64,000 nt of DNA from Micromonospora halotolerans (GCF_032108445.1 NZ_CP134876.1:4712001-4776000), one strand, 5' to 3'. Positions 42,138-51,582 are shown, numbered from the stretch's first letter. The notes: generated from the sequence alone by a model not told the origin. A program made the numbers and translations.

Positions 42138-42177
42138 GATCGCGCTACGCCAGCCACGTTGCCGGCGGAGCGCGATC
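42138..42177 (+). terminator. Long-loop hairpin after DUF4190 gene
   Basis: GATCGCGCT (42138-42146) pairs with AGCGCGATC (42169-42177) around a 22-base loop, 17 bases after the stop. It is a moderate candidate without a T-run. Confidence 0.45.
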
Positions 42178-42414
42178 CCCCGTTCAGGCTCCCGGTGCGG
42201 GGCGGCGGCGGTACGCCGGCACCGGTGGGATCAGGATCCCCGGGCGGCCCGACCCGGGGAAGCGGTTTCCATCGGAACTTGCGCAAATCTTGAGCCCCGG
42301 CAACGTATCGACTCCGCTCATTCCCCGGGCCCGGCCCGCCGGCCGGCCGCCGTTTGACGGCGCAACCACCGGGTAGTCGCCGAAGCTGACCCGACACCGA
42401 GGAGGAAACGTCTG

Positions 42415-43032
42415 ATGGATGGCCAGGTCAAGGTCGCGGTGATCTATTACAGCGCGACCGGCATCACCTACCAGATGGCGCAGGCGGCGGTCGAGGCCGC
42501 CGGGGAGGCCGGAGCCGAGGTACGCCTGCGCAAGGTACGTGAGCTGGCGCCGGACGAGGCGATCCGCTCCAACTCGGGCTGGCAGGCGCACCGCCTGGAG
42601 ACCCAGGACGTGATGGAGGCGCAGCCGGACGACCTCTCCTGGGCCGACGTCGTGATCATGGGTGCACCCACCCGTTACGGCATGATCGCCGCCCAGCTCA
42701 AGCAGTTCATCGACACCACCGGCCCGCTCTGGGCGCAGGGCGCGCTGGCGAACAAGGTCTACAGCGCCTTCACCTCGACCGCCACCTCGCACGGCGGCCA
42801 GGAGTCCACCCTGCTCTCGCTGTTCACGGTCTTCTACCACTGGGGCGGCGTCGTGGTCACCCCCGGCTACACCGATCCCAGCCAGTTCGTCGCCGGCAAC
42901 CCGTACGGCGCCTCGCACACCAGCAACAACGGGGAGATCCCACCGGACCACGTGGCCCTCGGCGCCACCGCGCTGACGGCCAAGCGGGCCGTGCAGATGG
43001 GTGCCGCGCTCAAGAAGGGCTTGGCCGGCTGA
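42415..43032 (+). CDS. wrbA: NAD(P)H:quinone oxidoreductase, WrbA-type flavoprotein
   Basis: 205 residues, flavodoxin-like. The FMN phosphate loop is YYSATGITYQMA (about 11-22). Family motifs are MGAPTRYGMIAAQLKQFIDT and TSTATSHGGQESTLLSLFTV, which bind FMN and shape the quinone site in WrbA. It reduces quinones by two electrons in the cytoplasm. GAGGAGG precedes the ATG. A single-gene unit ended by a very strong terminator. Confidence 0.92.
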   Translation: MDGQVKVAVIYYSATGITYQMAQAAVEAAGEAGAEVRLRKVRELAPDEAIRSNSGWQAHRLETQDVMEAQPDDLSWADVVIMGAPTRYGMIAAQLKQFIDTTGPLWAQGALANKVYSAFTSTATSHGGQESTLLSLFTVFYHWGGVVVTPGYTDPSQFVAGNPYGASHTSNNGEIPPDHVALGATALTAKRAVQMGAALKKGLAG

Positions 43033-43043
43033 CCCTCGGCACA

Positions 43044-43094
43044 GGTGACCGGTGCCCGGACGGGGGCTCTCGACCCGTCCGGCCACCGGTCACC
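43044..43094. terminator. Very strong 20-bp bidirectional terminator
   Basis: GGTGACCGGTG (43044-43054) pairs with 43084-43094 and CCGGACGGG (43056-43064) with 43074-43082, one mismatch between, loop of nine bases. It sits between the convergent wrbA and anthranilate synthase genes. Confidence 0.88.
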
Positions 43095-43101
43095 CCTCGC
43101 C

Positions 43102-45021
43102 CTACCCCCGATCGGCCGGTCCATGCCCGGTCAGCGCCGGGTGGGCCAGCAGGTGCCCGAGCAGGTCCGCCAGGACCGCCATGCCGTCCCGGCTGAGCAC
43201 CGACTCCGGGTGGAACTGCACCCCGGCGAAGCCCGGCCCGCGCAGCGCGTGCACCGCACCGTCGGCCGGGTCCCGGGACAGCTCCACCGGGCCGTACGCG
43301 GTGGCGACCCGGTCGGCGTCGGCCCGGGCCGTGAAGCTGGAGTAGAAGCCGACGCGGCGGGTCGCGCCGAACACCGGCACGTCCCGCGGCAGCCCCTGGT
43401 AGGGGGCGTCGCGGCGCTGCAGCGGCAGCCCGAGCAGCCCGGCGAGCAACTGGTGGCCCAGGCAGACCGCCAGGGTCGGCCGGCCGGCCGCGAGCAGCTC
43501 CGCCAGCAGCGCCCGCATGCTCGCCATCTTCGGCTCGGCGAGGTCGTCGGGGTCACCCGGGCCGGGGCCGACCACCACGAGGTCGTACCCGTCGACCGGG
43601 CCGGCGTCGTGCCAGTCGCGCCGGGTCACCGCGAGGCCGAGCGCGCCGAGCTGGTGGGCGAGCATCCCGGTGAAGGTGTCCTCACCGTCCACGATCAACG
43701 CCCGGCGGCCGGCCAGGCCCGGCAGCGCGGTCGCCCCCGGCACGCGCTGGTCCAACCAGAACCGGGCCAGCGGGATGTTCCGGGCGGCCAGCGCGGCCTG
43801 CACCTCCGGGTCGTCGGCGTACCGCGGCACGGGGTCGGCGCCGCGGGCCGGGGCGTCCGGGCCGAGGCCGAGCGCGGCCAGCACCCCGGCCGCCTTGGCG
43901 TGCGTCTCGGCCACCTCGTCCTCGGCCGTGGAGTGCCGGACCAGGGTCGCCCCGACCGGCACCCGCAGCTCGCCGTCGGGGGAGAGCTCGGCGGTGCGGA
44001 TGAGGATCGGCGCGTCGAGGGTCTGCCGGCCCTGCTCGTCGCGGCCGAGCAGGGCGAGCACGCCGGCGTAGTACCGCCGGCCGGTCCGCTCGTGGCGGGC
44101 GATCACCCGGCAGGCGTTCTCCATCGGGCTGCCGGTGACCGTGGGGGCGAACATGGTCTCCCGCAGCACCTCCCGGACGTCCAGCGAGCCCCGCCCGGCC
44201 AGCAGGTACTCGGTGTGCGCGAGGTGTGCCATCTCCTTCAGGTACGGCCCGACCACCTGACCGCCGTGCTCGGCGACGGTGGCCATCATCTTCAGCTCCT
44301 CGTCGAGCACCATGTACAGCTCCTCGACCTCCTTGGGGTCGTGGAGGAAGCGCAGCAGGGCGTCCCGGTCCGCCGCCGCGCCGGTGTGCCGGAACGTGCC
44401 GCTGATCGGGTTCATCATGGCCAGGCCGTCGTCGACGCTCACGTGCCGCTCCGGGCTCGCCCCGACCAGGGTGCGGCTGCCGGTGTGCACCACGAACGTC
44501 CAGTACGCGCCCCGCTCGCGCAGCAGCAGCCGGCGCAGCGCCGCCAGGGCGGCCACCAGGGGCGCGCCCTCGACGGTGGCCCGCAGGGTGCGGTGGATGA
44601 CGAAGTTGGCGCCCTCGCCCCGGCCGATCTCGTCGCTGAGTACCCGGCCCACGGTGTCCGCGTAGTCGGCGTCGGAGATGTCGAAGGCGGCGTCGCGGGT
44701 CACCACCGGCGCGTCGGGCAGGACCGCCAGCACCGCGTCGAGCGGGAGCCGCCGGTGCTCGGCGACCAGCAGGCACTCCAGCGGCAGGCCGTCGTCCACG
44801 CAGGCGAAGCCGCGCTCGGCGATCTGCCGGTAGGGGACCAGGGCCAGGGTGCGCGGCCCGGGACCACCGTCGGGCAGCGGCAGGTCGGCGAGCCGGTCGG
44901 CCGTGCGTACCGGACCGGTGAACAGGTCGACGTGGTCGGCGCCCTCGCGGCGGACGAGCGCGAACGGGCCGGGGTCGCGGCCCGCCGCGACGGCGGCGAG
45001 CGGGTCGTGCGGGCGGGTCAT
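43102..45021 (-). CDS. trpE: Fused anthranilate synthase (TrpE-TrpG), PhzE-like
   Basis: 639 residues. The chorismate-utilising domain (about 100-385) has GEGANFVIHR, TLVGASPERHVSV, MNPISGTFR and PTVTGSPMENACRVI. A linker follows, then a glutamine amidotransferase (about 438-635) with VGPGPGDP, the nucleophile in LAVCLGHQ (Cys520) and FHPES. The layout and many strings (LVPYRQIAERGF, EELYMVLDEELKMMA, MAHLAHTEY) are strikingly like PhzE, which makes 2-amino-2-deoxyisochorismate. However, no phenazine genes are near, and a Trp-codon leader precedes it, so anthranilate synthesis for tryptophan is more likely. ATG 45021 has GAGGAG upstream. Confidence 0.88.
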   Translation of the reverse strand: MTRPHDPLAAVAAGRDPGPFALVRREGADHVDLFTGPVRTADRLADLPLPDGGPGPRTLALVPYRQIAERGFACVDDGLPLECLLVAEHRRLPLDAVLAVLPDAPVVTRDAAFDISDADYADTVGRVLSDEIGRGEGANFVIHRTLRATVEGAPLVAALAALRRLLLRERGAYWTFVVHTGSRTLVGASPERHVSVDDGLAMMNPISGTFRHTGAAADRDALLRFLHDPKEVEELYMVLDEELKMMATVAEHGGQVVGPYLKEMAHLAHTEYLLAGRGSLDVREVLRETMFAPTVTGSPMENACRVIARHERTGRRYYAGVLALLGRDEQGRQTLDAPILIRTAELSPDGELRVPVGATLVRHSTAEDEVAETHAKAAGVLAALGLGPDAPARGADPVPRYADDPEVQAALAARNIPLARFWLDQRVPGATALPGLAGRRALIVDGEDTFTGMLAHQLGALGLAVTRRDWHDAGPVDGYDLVVVGPGPGDPDDLAEPKMASMRALLAELLAAGRPTLAVCLGHQLLAGLLGLPLQRRDAPYQGLPRDVPVFGATRRVGFYSSFTARADADRVATAYGPVELSRDPADGAVHALRGPGFAGVQFHPESVLSRDGMAVLADLLGHLLAHPALTGHGPADRG

Positions 45022-45083
45022 CGGGTCTCCTCGGTGGGCCGGAGGCCGCCGGCGGGGCGACCCGGGATGCCGGGGAGAGACCG

Positions 45084-45107
45084 GCGGCCGCCTCGTCGGG
45101 CGGCCGC
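45084..45107 (-). promoter_or_regulatory. Attenuator hairpin candidate between trpL and trpE
   Basis: GCGGCCGCC, a 6-base loop and its exact complement lie 10 bases beyond the leader stop on the minus strand. It has no T-run, so control could be by Rho or by masking the ribosome site of trpE rather than classical termination. Confidence 0.5.
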
Positions 45108-45116
45108 GTGGGGAAG

Positions 45117-45176
45117 CTACGCGCGGGGGTGGGCCGCCGAGTCGGCGGGCCACCAGCAGGTCAGGTGCGCGGGCAT
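45117..45176 (-). CDS. trpL: Tryptophan leader peptide
   Basis: A 19-codon frame reading MPAHLTCWWPADSAAHPRA then TAG, 95 bases upstream of the anthranilate synthase start. Tandem Trp codons in such a short peptide are the signature of a trp attenuator. From memory, Streptomyces trpEG genes have a leader of the same shape (MxAH...WWW...AAH). An ACTGTA block at 45184-45189 reads TACAGT on this strand, a fair -10 seven bases before the ATG, so the message may be leaderless. Starved ribosomes would stall at the Trp codons and change the fold of the following RNA. Confidence 0.85.
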   Translation of the reverse strand: MPAHLTCWWPADSAAHPRA

Positions 45177-45183
45177 GACGATC

Positions 45184-45189
45184 ACTGTA
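45184..45189 (-). promoter_or_regulatory. -10 candidate for trpL-trpE
   Basis: TACAGT on the minus strand, seven bases before the trpL ATG. The -35 is not clear. The spacing predicts transcription starting at or beside the ATG. Confidence 0.4.
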
Positions 45190-45281
45190 CGCGAGCGGGG
45201 GTGCCCGGGGAACCCGATCGCATCGCCCGGCCCGACCGATCTTGGCTTCGCCGCCGCTCCCGGCGGGTAGGTTGACCCGCG

Positions 45282-46685
45282 ATGGACATTCTCGCTCTGG
45301 ACCTGGGCACCTCCTCGGTGCGCGGGCTCGTGCTGGACGCGGACGCCGTCCCGCGCCCCGGCGCGCTGGCCCGCCGGAAGGTGCACCTGGTGACCGGGGA
45401 CGACGGCAGCGGCGTCCTGGACGGACCGCGCTACCTGGCCTGCCTCGCGGAGTGCCTGGACGAGCTGGCCGCCGCCGGGCACCTGCGGGACGTCGAGCTG
45501 GTCGCCACCTCGGCGCAGTGGCACTCGATGCTGCCGCTCGGCCACGACGGCACCCCGCTGGGCCCGGTGCTCACCTGGATGGACACCCGCCCGGAGCCCG
45601 TCGCCGGCGCCGCCGGCCCGACCGATCCGGACGCCTTCCACCACCGCACCGGCGCCTGGTGGCACCGCTGCTACTGGACCATGCGGCTGCCCTGGGTGCG
45701 GGAGCACTGCGGCAGCCCGGTGGCCCGCTTCGCCGGGCTCGTCGAGTACGCCCTCGGCGAGCTGCTCGACGAGGCGCCGATGTCCGTGTCGATGGCCTCC
45801 GGCACCGGGCTGCTCGACCTGCGCCTGCTGGAGTGGGACGCCGAGGCGTGCGAGCTGGCCGGCGTACGCCCCGAGGAGCTTCCGCCGCTGGCCCCGCAGC
45901 GGTGGCGCGGCCGGCTCCGCGCCGAGCACACCCAGCGCTGGCCGCAACTCGCCGACGCCCGCTGGGCCGCTCCGGTCGGCGACGGCGCGGCGTCCAACGT
46001 GGGCTCCGGCTGCGTCGACCCGTCCCGCGCCGCGCTCACCGTCGGCACCTCCGCCGCCGTACGCCTCGTCCAGGCCCTGCCGGCCGGGGCGCCGCTGCCG
46101 CCCCTGCCCGAGGAGCTCTGGCGCTACCGGGTCGACCATGAGCACGTGGTGACCGGGGCGGCGTACTCCAGCGGGGGGAACCTGTTCGCGTGGGCGGCCC
46201 GCGAGCTGCGGCTGCCGTCCGGCGCCGAGCTGGAGGCCGCGCTGGCCCGGACGGGCAGGCACCTGACCCTGCGGGCGAACCCGCGGTTGGGCGGGGACCG
46301 GCCGCCCGGCCTCGCCCCGGCCGGCTCCGGGGAGCTGCGCGGCCTGAGCTTCGGCACCACCGCGGTCGACATCCTGGCCGTCCTGATGACCGAGCTGTGC
46401 CGGCTGATGGCCGACGACCTGGCCCTGCTGGAGCAAGGTGCGGGCGAACCGGCCGAAGTGGTGCTCGGCGGGGGCGCGATGGCCGCCTCGCCCTGGTGGC
46501 GAGGCGCGTTCGTCGACGCGCTGGCCCCTCGTCCGGTGCGCCACCAGCGCAACCCGGAGATCGGCGCGACCGGGGCCGCCCTGGTGGCGCTCGGCCGGAT
46601 CGCCGAGGCGGCGGGGGTGAGCGGCATCGGCCGGACGGACGACCGGGACACGCCGAACACGGTAGCCCTCCGCCCCCCGCGCTGA
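45282..46685 (+). CDS. FGGY-family carbohydrate kinase (gluconokinase-like)
   Basis: 467 residues, ASKHA-fold kinase. The N-terminal phosphate loop is LALDLGTSSVRG (about 4-15), the substrate-site segment is SAQWHSMLPLGHDG with LTWMDTR, and the C-terminal ATP-site motifs are GSGCVDPSRAALTVGTSAAV and VVLGGGAMAASPWW. The sequence resembles gluconate/xylulose-type FGGY enzymes; the exact sugar cannot be named. It is divergent from the trp leader gene and not adjacent to any sugar transporter. Confidence 0.88.
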   Translation: MDILALDLGTSSVRGLVLDADAVPRPGALARRKVHLVTGDDGSGVLDGPRYLACLAECLDELAAAGHLRDVELVATSAQWHSMLPLGHDGTPLGPVLTWMDTRPEPVAGAAGPTDPDAFHHRTGAWWHRCYWTMRLPWVREHCGSPVARFAGLVEYALGELLDEAPMSVSMASGTGLLDLRLLEWDAEACELAGVRPEELPPLAPQRWRGRLRAEHTQRWPQLADARWAAPVGDGAASNVGSGCVDPSRAALTVGTSAAVRLVQALPAGAPLPPLPEELWRYRVDHEHVVTGAAYSSGGNLFAWAARELRLPSGAELEAALARTGRHLTLRANPRLGGDRPPGLAPAGSGELRGLSFGTTAVDILAVLMTELCRLMADDLALLEQGAGEPAEVVLGGGAMAASPWWRGAFVDALAPRPVRHQRNPEIGATGAALVALGRIAEAAGVSGIGRTDDRDTPNTVALRPPR

Positions 46686-46795
46686 CCTTCCTGCTCGTGC
46701 GGCCGGCCGCACCGTTTGACACCGTCCGCCGGCCTGGTTGGATGGGATTCCGCTCCCCGTCCCGGTGGAGCCGAGGGGGACCCGAGGAGGAGAGC

Positions 46796-49417
46796 GTGGG
46801 CGCAGGTCCCGACCCGGCTCGCGCCGCGGTGCCGCAGCCGCGCCGGAGCCCGTCCGACGACCGGGTGGCGCCGCACCGGCGGCGGCGCTCGCGCTTCCGG
46901 TTGCGGGACTGGCGGATGGGCACGAAGCTCGCCACCGTGCTGGTGCTGCCCTCGGTGGCGTTCCTGGTGCTCGCCGGTGTGCAGACACAAGGACTGGTCG
47001 GGCAGACCACCGCGCTGAGCGACTTCGCCCAGCAGGTCGGCATCGGCCGGCAGATCACCACCGTGGTGGACCGGCTCCAGCAGGAGCGGGACCGCTCCGC
47101 CGGAGAGTTGGCCGCGCTGCGCAGGGCCGGCGGCAGCGCCGACCGGGACGCGGCGGTCGCCGCGCTCAAGCCGCTCCAGGACGGCTCCGACCGGGCGATG
47201 GCCGACCTGCGCGCCGCGGCCGAGCCCCTCGCCGACGCCGACGCCGCCTGGCGGGTGGCCTACTCCGAGGTGCTGGAGGCCTACGACCAGGTCGTCTACA
47301 TCCGCGCCGCCGTGCCGCCCGCGGTGCTGTCCAGCGACACCGTGCTGAGCAACTACCACCGGGCCATCGCCGCCCTGCTCAACCTCCTGGCCGAGCCGTC
47401 GCCCGGCGACGACCAGCGGGCGCTGACCAACGCCGTGCTGCGGTACGTGCAGCTCTCCCGGGTCAAGGAGCTGTCCTCGCGGATCCGGGCCGAGCTGTAC
47501 GCCGCCGCCCGCGCCGGCCGTTACGAGGTGGACGACCAGGTCTCGCTGACCGACCTGCGCGCCCAGCAGCTCACCGCGCTGGGCGCGTTCCGGGTCGCCG
47601 CGACCGCCGACCAGGTCCGCCGCTACGACGAGACGTCGGTGGACGCGGCGTTCGTCTCGGCCGCCCGGCTGGAGGAGCAGACCCTGCCCAGCGGGGCCGC
47701 CGAACCGGCGGTGCTGCCGGCGACCCAGTGGTGGGCGGCCAGCGAGCAGCGGCAGGAGCTGCTCCGGCAGCTGGAGGCCGGCGTCCTCGACGACGCCGTA
47801 CGCCAGGCCGACGACGCGAGCGCCCGGCAGCTGCGGGACACCCTGCTGGTGGTCGGCGGCATCGTCGGCGTGCTCCTGGTGGCCGTGCTGATCTCGTTGC
47901 TGGTCGGCCGGTCGGTGGCCCGCTCGATGCGGCAGCTGCGCGGCCAGGCGCTGCGTATCGCCCAGGTGGAGCTGCCGCACACCCTGGACCGGCTGCGGGC
48001 CGTCGACCGCCCGGTGGCCGCCATCGACGTGCCGCCGGCGGTGGTCGACTCGCAGGACGAGATCGGCGAGCTGGCCGAGGCGTTCGTGGCGGTGCACCGC
48101 AGCGCCGTCGACGTCGCGGTCGAGCAGGCGATGATGCGGCGCAACGTCAACGCCATGTTCGTGAACCTGGCCCGGCGCAGCCAGGTGCTGGTCGAGCGGC
48201 AGCTCGAACTCCTCGACGAGCTGGAACGCGAGGAGAGCGACCCGGACCAGCTGGAGAACCTGTTCAAACTCGACCACCTCGCCGCCCGGATGCGCCGCAA
48301 CGACGAGAGCCTGCTGGTGCTCGCCGGCACCGAGTCCAGCCGGCGGTGGAACCGGCCGGTCGGCCTCGGCGCGGTGCTGCTCGCGGCCAGCGCCGAGATC
48401 GAGCAGTACCAGCGGGTGCGCCACGACTCCCGCTCCGACCTGCACGTCGTCGGGCACGCGGTCGGCGACCTCGTGCACCTTTTCGCCGAGCTGCTGGAGA
48501 ACGCCACCTCCTTCTCCCGGCCGGACACCGTGGTGCGGGTCGTCGCCGGTGCGGACGGCCCGGGCGCGTTCGTGGAGATCGTCGACCAGGGCCTCGGGAT
48601 GAGCCCGGCCGCGCTGGCCGAGGCGAACGCGGTCCTGGCCGAGCCGCCGGCGGCCGACGTGGCCGCCTCCGAGCGGATGGGCCTGTTCGTGGTGAGCCAC
48701 CTGGGTGCCCGGCACGGCGTGCGGGTGCGGCTGCGGGGCGGTCAGGACGGTCTGGTCGCCCGGGTCCGGATCCCGGCCGAGCTGCTGGCCGCGGCGCCCG
48801 CGCCGGGGCTGGACCAGCCGGCCGCGCCACGGATGCTGACCAGTCAGGTGGCCGCCGCGTCCCGCCTGGCGCCCGGCGCCGCCCGGCTCGGCACGCCGAC
48901 CGCGGAGCTGCCGGTGGCGGGACGCCGCCCGCCGGTGCCACCGGCGGAGCTGCCGGTGTCGCCGCTGACCGGGCTTCCGCTCGGCGCGCCGCCGCCCGCC
49001 ACGGAGCCGGCGCAGCCGGGCCGTCCGGCCGCCGGGCGCGGCGCGCCCGTGCCCGCGCCGCGGCCCGTGCCGGGCCGGGCCGAGGACGTGCTCGCCCCGG
49101 CGGCCGGGTCGCCGGCCGGCGGTGGCTGGTTCAGCCGCCAGGGCCCGACGGCCGCGGTGCTCGGTGTGACACCGCCGCCCGCCGCGACGCCGGTCACCGG
49201 AGGCACCAACGAGCGGGGCCTGCCGGTACGCGTACCGATGGCCCAGCTCTCCGCGGTCGCCCAGCCCGCCGCCGCGAACCGTTCCGGGCGTGCGGAGCCG
49301 GACCCGGACGCGGTCGGCGGCATGCTCTCGCGCTACTACAGCGGGGTGCGCCGGGCGGAGGCGGAGGAGACCACCGAGATGTACCTGCCGCGCGATGAAG
49401 GGGGAGTTCGACAGTGA
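46796..49417 (+). CDS. cvnA: Nitrate/nitrite-sensing (NIT) domain histidine kinase-like protein, conservon CvnA-type
   Basis: 873 residues. Membrane helix 1 (about 45-65) is followed by an extracytoplasmic NIT domain (about 70-330), helix 2 ([20 protein letters not shown] region), a HAMP-like segment and a helix with [20 protein letters not shown]. The GHKL ATPase N-box is [15 protein letters not shown] and the G-box is [10 protein letters not shown] long Pro/Ala-rich tail follows. The phospho-acceptor histidine of classical kinases is replaced in this group by the [10 protein letters not shown] segment. GTG 46796 has GAGGAGG upstream. It is coupled to the Roadblock gene (GTGA overlap). Confidence 0.9.
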   Translation: MGAGPDPARAAVPQPRRSPSDDRVAPHRRRRSRFRLRDWRMGTKLATVLVLPSVAFLVLAGVQTQGLVGQTTALSDFAQQVGIGRQITTVVDRLQQERDRSAGELAALRRAGGSADRDAAVAALKPLQDGSDRAMADLRAAAEPLADADAAWRVAYSEVLEAYDQVVYIRAAVPPAVLSSDTVLSNYHRAIAALLNLLAEPSPGDDQRALTNAVLRYVQLSRVKELSSRIRAELYAAARAGRYEVDDQVSLTDLRAQQLTALGAFRVAATADQVRRYDETSVDAAFVSAARLEEQTLPSGAAEPAVLPATQWWAASEQRQELLRQLEAGVLDDAVRQADDASARQLRDTLLVVGGIVGVLLVAVLISLLVGRSVARSMRQLRGQALRIAQVELPHTLDRLRAVDRPVAAIDVPPAVVDSQDEIGELAEAFVAVHRSAVDVAVEQAMMRRNVNAMFVNLARRSQVLVERQLELLDELEREESDPDQLENLFKLDHLAARMRRNDESLLVLAGTESSRRWNRPVGLGAVLLAASAEIEQYQRVRHDSRSDLHVVGHAVGDLVHLFAELLENATSFSRPDTVVRVVAGADGPGAFVEIVDQGLGMSPAALAEANAVLAEPPAADVAASERMGLFVVSHLGARHGVRVRLRGGQDGLVARVRIPAELLAAAPAPGLDQPAAPRMLTSQVAAASRLAPGAARLGTPTAELPVAGRRPPVPPAELPVSPLTGLPLGAPPPATEPAQPGRPAAGRGAPVPAPRPVPGRAEDVLAPAAGSPAGGGWFSRQGPTAAVLGVTPPPAATPVTGGTNERGLPVRVPMAQLSAVAQPAAANRSGRAEPDPDAVGGMLSRYYSGVRRAEAEETTEMYLPRDEGGVRQ

Positions 49418-49836
49418 CGACGTTGAGCCAGGAGGCACGGGACCTGAGCTGGCTGGTGAACGCGTTCGCGGAGCGGGTGCCGGGGGTGGCGCACGCGGTG
49501 GTGGTCTCCACCGACGGGCTGCTCGTGGCGATCTCCGCGCACCTGCCCCGCGACCATGCGGACAAGCTCGCGGCGGTGACCTCGGGCCTGATGAGCATCA
49601 CCGCCGGCGCGGCCCAGATGTTCGACGGCGACGTCGTGAAGCAGACCGTGGTCGAGATGGGCCGGGGCTACTTCCTGGTCATGCAGATCCGGGACGGCTC
49701 GATCCTGGCCACGCTGGCCGGGGCCGACGCCGACATCGGCGTGGTCGGCTACGAGATGGCGCGGCTGGCCAAGCAGGCCGGCGAGATGCTCACCCCGGCG
49801 CTGCGGGCGGAACTCCAGCAGGCCCTGCCCCGCTGA
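49414..49836 (+). CDS. cvnB: Roadblock/LC7 domain protein, conservon CvnB-type
   Basis: 140 residues, a single Roadblock/LC7 domain. It opens [20 protein letters not shown] with the characteristic [11 protein letters not shown] and [15 protein letters not shown] strands. In Streptomyces conservons this protein works with a CvnA kinase, a DUF742 protein (CvnC) and a small GTPase (CvnD). Here it follows CvnA with a 4-base overlap, but the next gene is on the opposite strand, so CvnC and CvnD are missing locally. Confidence 0.93.
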   Translation: MTTLSQEARDLSWLVNAFAERVPGVAHAVVVSTDGLLVAISAHLPRDHADKLAAVTSGLMSITAGAAQMFDGDVVKQTVVEMGRGYFLVMQIRDGSILATLAGADADIGVVGYEMARLAKQAGEMLTPALRAELQQALPR

Positions 49837-49851
49837 GCCGGGACGGGTGCG

Positions 49852-49880
49852 GGCCCGGCCGGTGTCGCGCCGGCCGGGCC
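49852..49880. terminator. Perfect 11-bp bidirectional terminator
   Basis: GGCCCGGCCGG, loop TGTCGCG, then its exact complement, between convergent cvnB and the GH1 gene. Confidence 0.8.
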
Positions 49881-49887
49881 GCCCCGC

Positions 49888-51381
49888 CTACAGCCCGTTG
49901 CGGCGGATCACGTCGCGGTACCAGTGGGCGCTGCGCTTGAACACCCGGCGCTGGGTCGGGTAGTCGACGTAGACCAGGCCCCAGCGCTGCTCGTACCCCT
50001 CGTTCCACTCGAAGTTGTCCAGCAGCGACCAGACGTGGTAGCTCTCCAGCGGCACCCCGTCGCGGATCGCGCGGTGGGCGGCCGCGAAGTGGTCGCGGAG
50101 GAAGTCGATCCGGGCGGTGTCGTCGACGGTGCCGTCCGCGGCGAGGGTGTCCGGGCAGGGCAGGCCGTTCTCGGTGATGGTGATCGGCACCCGGCCGTAG
50201 TCGCGGGTGACCCGGGTCAGGATGTCGTACATCCCCTCGGGGTAGATCTGCTGCCACTCCGCCTCCGACGTCGGCCACCGGCGGACCGTGTCGCCCTGGC
50301 CGGTGACGTAGATCGGCGTGTAGTACTGCACGGCCAGCAGGTCGACCGGGCTGGAAATGATCTTCAGGTCGCCGTCGCGCACGCCGCGGACCATCCGGCT
50401 GTCCGCGCCGAGGTCGGCCAGCACGTCCTCCGGGTAGGTGCCCTTGAAGATCGAGTCGAGGTAGAGCCGGTTCTCGTAGCCGTCGTAGAGCCGGGTCGCG
50501 GCTGCCGCCTCGGCGGTCTCGTCGGCGGGGTAGCAGGGGTGCAGGTTGAGCGCCGGACCGATCCGCCCCTGCGCGCCGGTGGCGCGCAGGGCGCGGACGG
50601 CGAGACCGTGGCCCAGCTGGAGGTGGTGGGCCACCAGGTACGCCGCTGCCGGGTCCCGCAGGCCGGGCGCGTGGTGCCCCCAGAGGTAGCCGTTCTGCAC
50701 CACGGTCTTCGGCTCGTTGATGGTCAGCCAGACCGGCACCCGGTCGCCGAGCGCGCGGAACACCGCGTCGGCGTAGTCGGCGAAGCGCTCGGCGGTGTCC
50801 CGGTTCTCCCAGCCGCCGGCGTCCTGAAGGGCCTGGGGGAGGTCCCAGTGGAACAGGGTGGCCATCGGCGCGATGCCCCGCTCGTGCAGCCCGTCCACGA
50901 GCCGCCGGTAGAAGTCCAGGCCGCGCTGGTTGGGCCGCCCGGACCCGTCGGCCTGGATCCGGGGCCAGGAGATGGAGAACCGGTAGCTGCGCAGCCCGAG
51001 GTCGCGCATCAGGTCGAGGTCCTGGGCGTACCGGTGGTAGTGGTCGGCCGCGACGTCGCCGGTGTCGCCGTTGCGGGTGCGGCCCGGGGTGTGGCTGAAG
51101 GTGTCCCAGACGGATTCGCCGCGCCCGTCCTCCTTGGCGGCCCCCTCGATCTGGTACGCCGAGGTGGCCGCGCCCCAGCCGAAGCCGGGCGGGAAGCGCA
51201 GCCCGCCGTCGGGGTCCGCGTCGCCGTCGGGATCGGGCGTGCCGTCGCAGCCGGCGACGGCGGTCGCGGACGCGGCGGCGCCCGCGGCGGCGGCGCCGGC
51301 CAGCCCGGTCCGGGTCGCGCCGACGGCGGTCGCGGAGAGGGCGGCACGGCGGAGCAGGCGCCGTCTGGTGAGTAGCGACAT
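49888..51381 (-). CDS. Secreted GH1 beta-glucosidase (Tat lipoprotein)
   Basis: 497 residues. A Tat signal (TRRRLLRRA) is followed by lipobox AVAGC (Cys45), predicting attachment outside the membrane. The GH1 barrel (about 62-495) has the opening GFGWGAATSAYQIEGA, acid/base glutamate in TINEP (Glu223) and nucleophile in ITENG (Glu404). It hydrolyses cellobiose or other beta-glucosides. A surface-anchored GH1 is less usual than the cytoplasmic BglC type. A CebR-type operator lies 40 bases upstream of the ATG, and the divergent gene is a GH48 cellulase. Confidence 0.92.
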   Translation of the reverse strand: MSLLTRRRLLRRAALSATAVGATRTGLAGAAAAGAAASATAVAGCDGTPDPDGDADPDGGLRFPPGFGWGAATSAYQIEGAAKEDGRGESVWDTFSHTPGRTRNGDTGDVAADHYHRYAQDLDLMRDLGLRSYRFSISWPRIQADGSGRPNQRGLDFYRRLVDGLHERGIAPMATLFHWDLPQALQDAGGWENRDTAERFADYADAVFRALGDRVPVWLTINEPKTVVQNGYLWGHHAPGLRDPAAAYLVAHHLQLGHGLAVRALRATGAQGRIGPALNLHPCYPADETAEAAAATRLYDGYENRLYLDSIFKGTYPEDVLADLGADSRMVRGVRDGDLKIISSPVDLLAVQYYTPIYVTGQGDTVRRWPTSEAEWQQIYPEGMYDILTRVTRDYGRVPITITENGLPCPDTLAADGTVDDTARIDFLRDHFAAAHRAIRDGVPLESYHVWSLLDNFEWNEGYEQRWGLVYVDYPTQRRVFKRSAHWYRDVIRRNGL

Positions 51382-51420
51382 GGGGGTTCTCCTCGAAGTG
51401 ACTGGCCGCCCTGAGAGGCC

Positions 51421-51432
51421 GGGAGCGCTCCC
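51421..51432. promoter_or_regulatory. CebR-type operator upstream of GH1 gene
   Basis: GGGAGCGCTCCC, a perfect palindrome followed by A, matching 13 of 14 positions of the CebR box TGGGAGCGCTCCCA known from Streptomyces and Thermobifida (CelR). It is placed to repress the GH1 promoter until cellobiose is present. Confidence 0.85.
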
Positions 51433-51582
51433 AGCATAGGCCAGGGGCTGCCGGCGGCGTCCCGAGGGCGGACCGCGGCAGAGGCGCGGCCGGCCGGCGG
51501 GCGGCCGGAGGTGTGCAGGGGTGGGGTGTCGCTCGGGCGGCGGAGGGGCGAGCGGCGATGGGGCGGGGGCGGATAGCGAAGA

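Noticed and set aside
43102..45021. Start of a phenazine biosynthesis cluster
   Set aside because: Only the PhzE-like gene is present; neighbours are wrbA, an FGGY kinase and a conservon, and the gene has a Trp leader.
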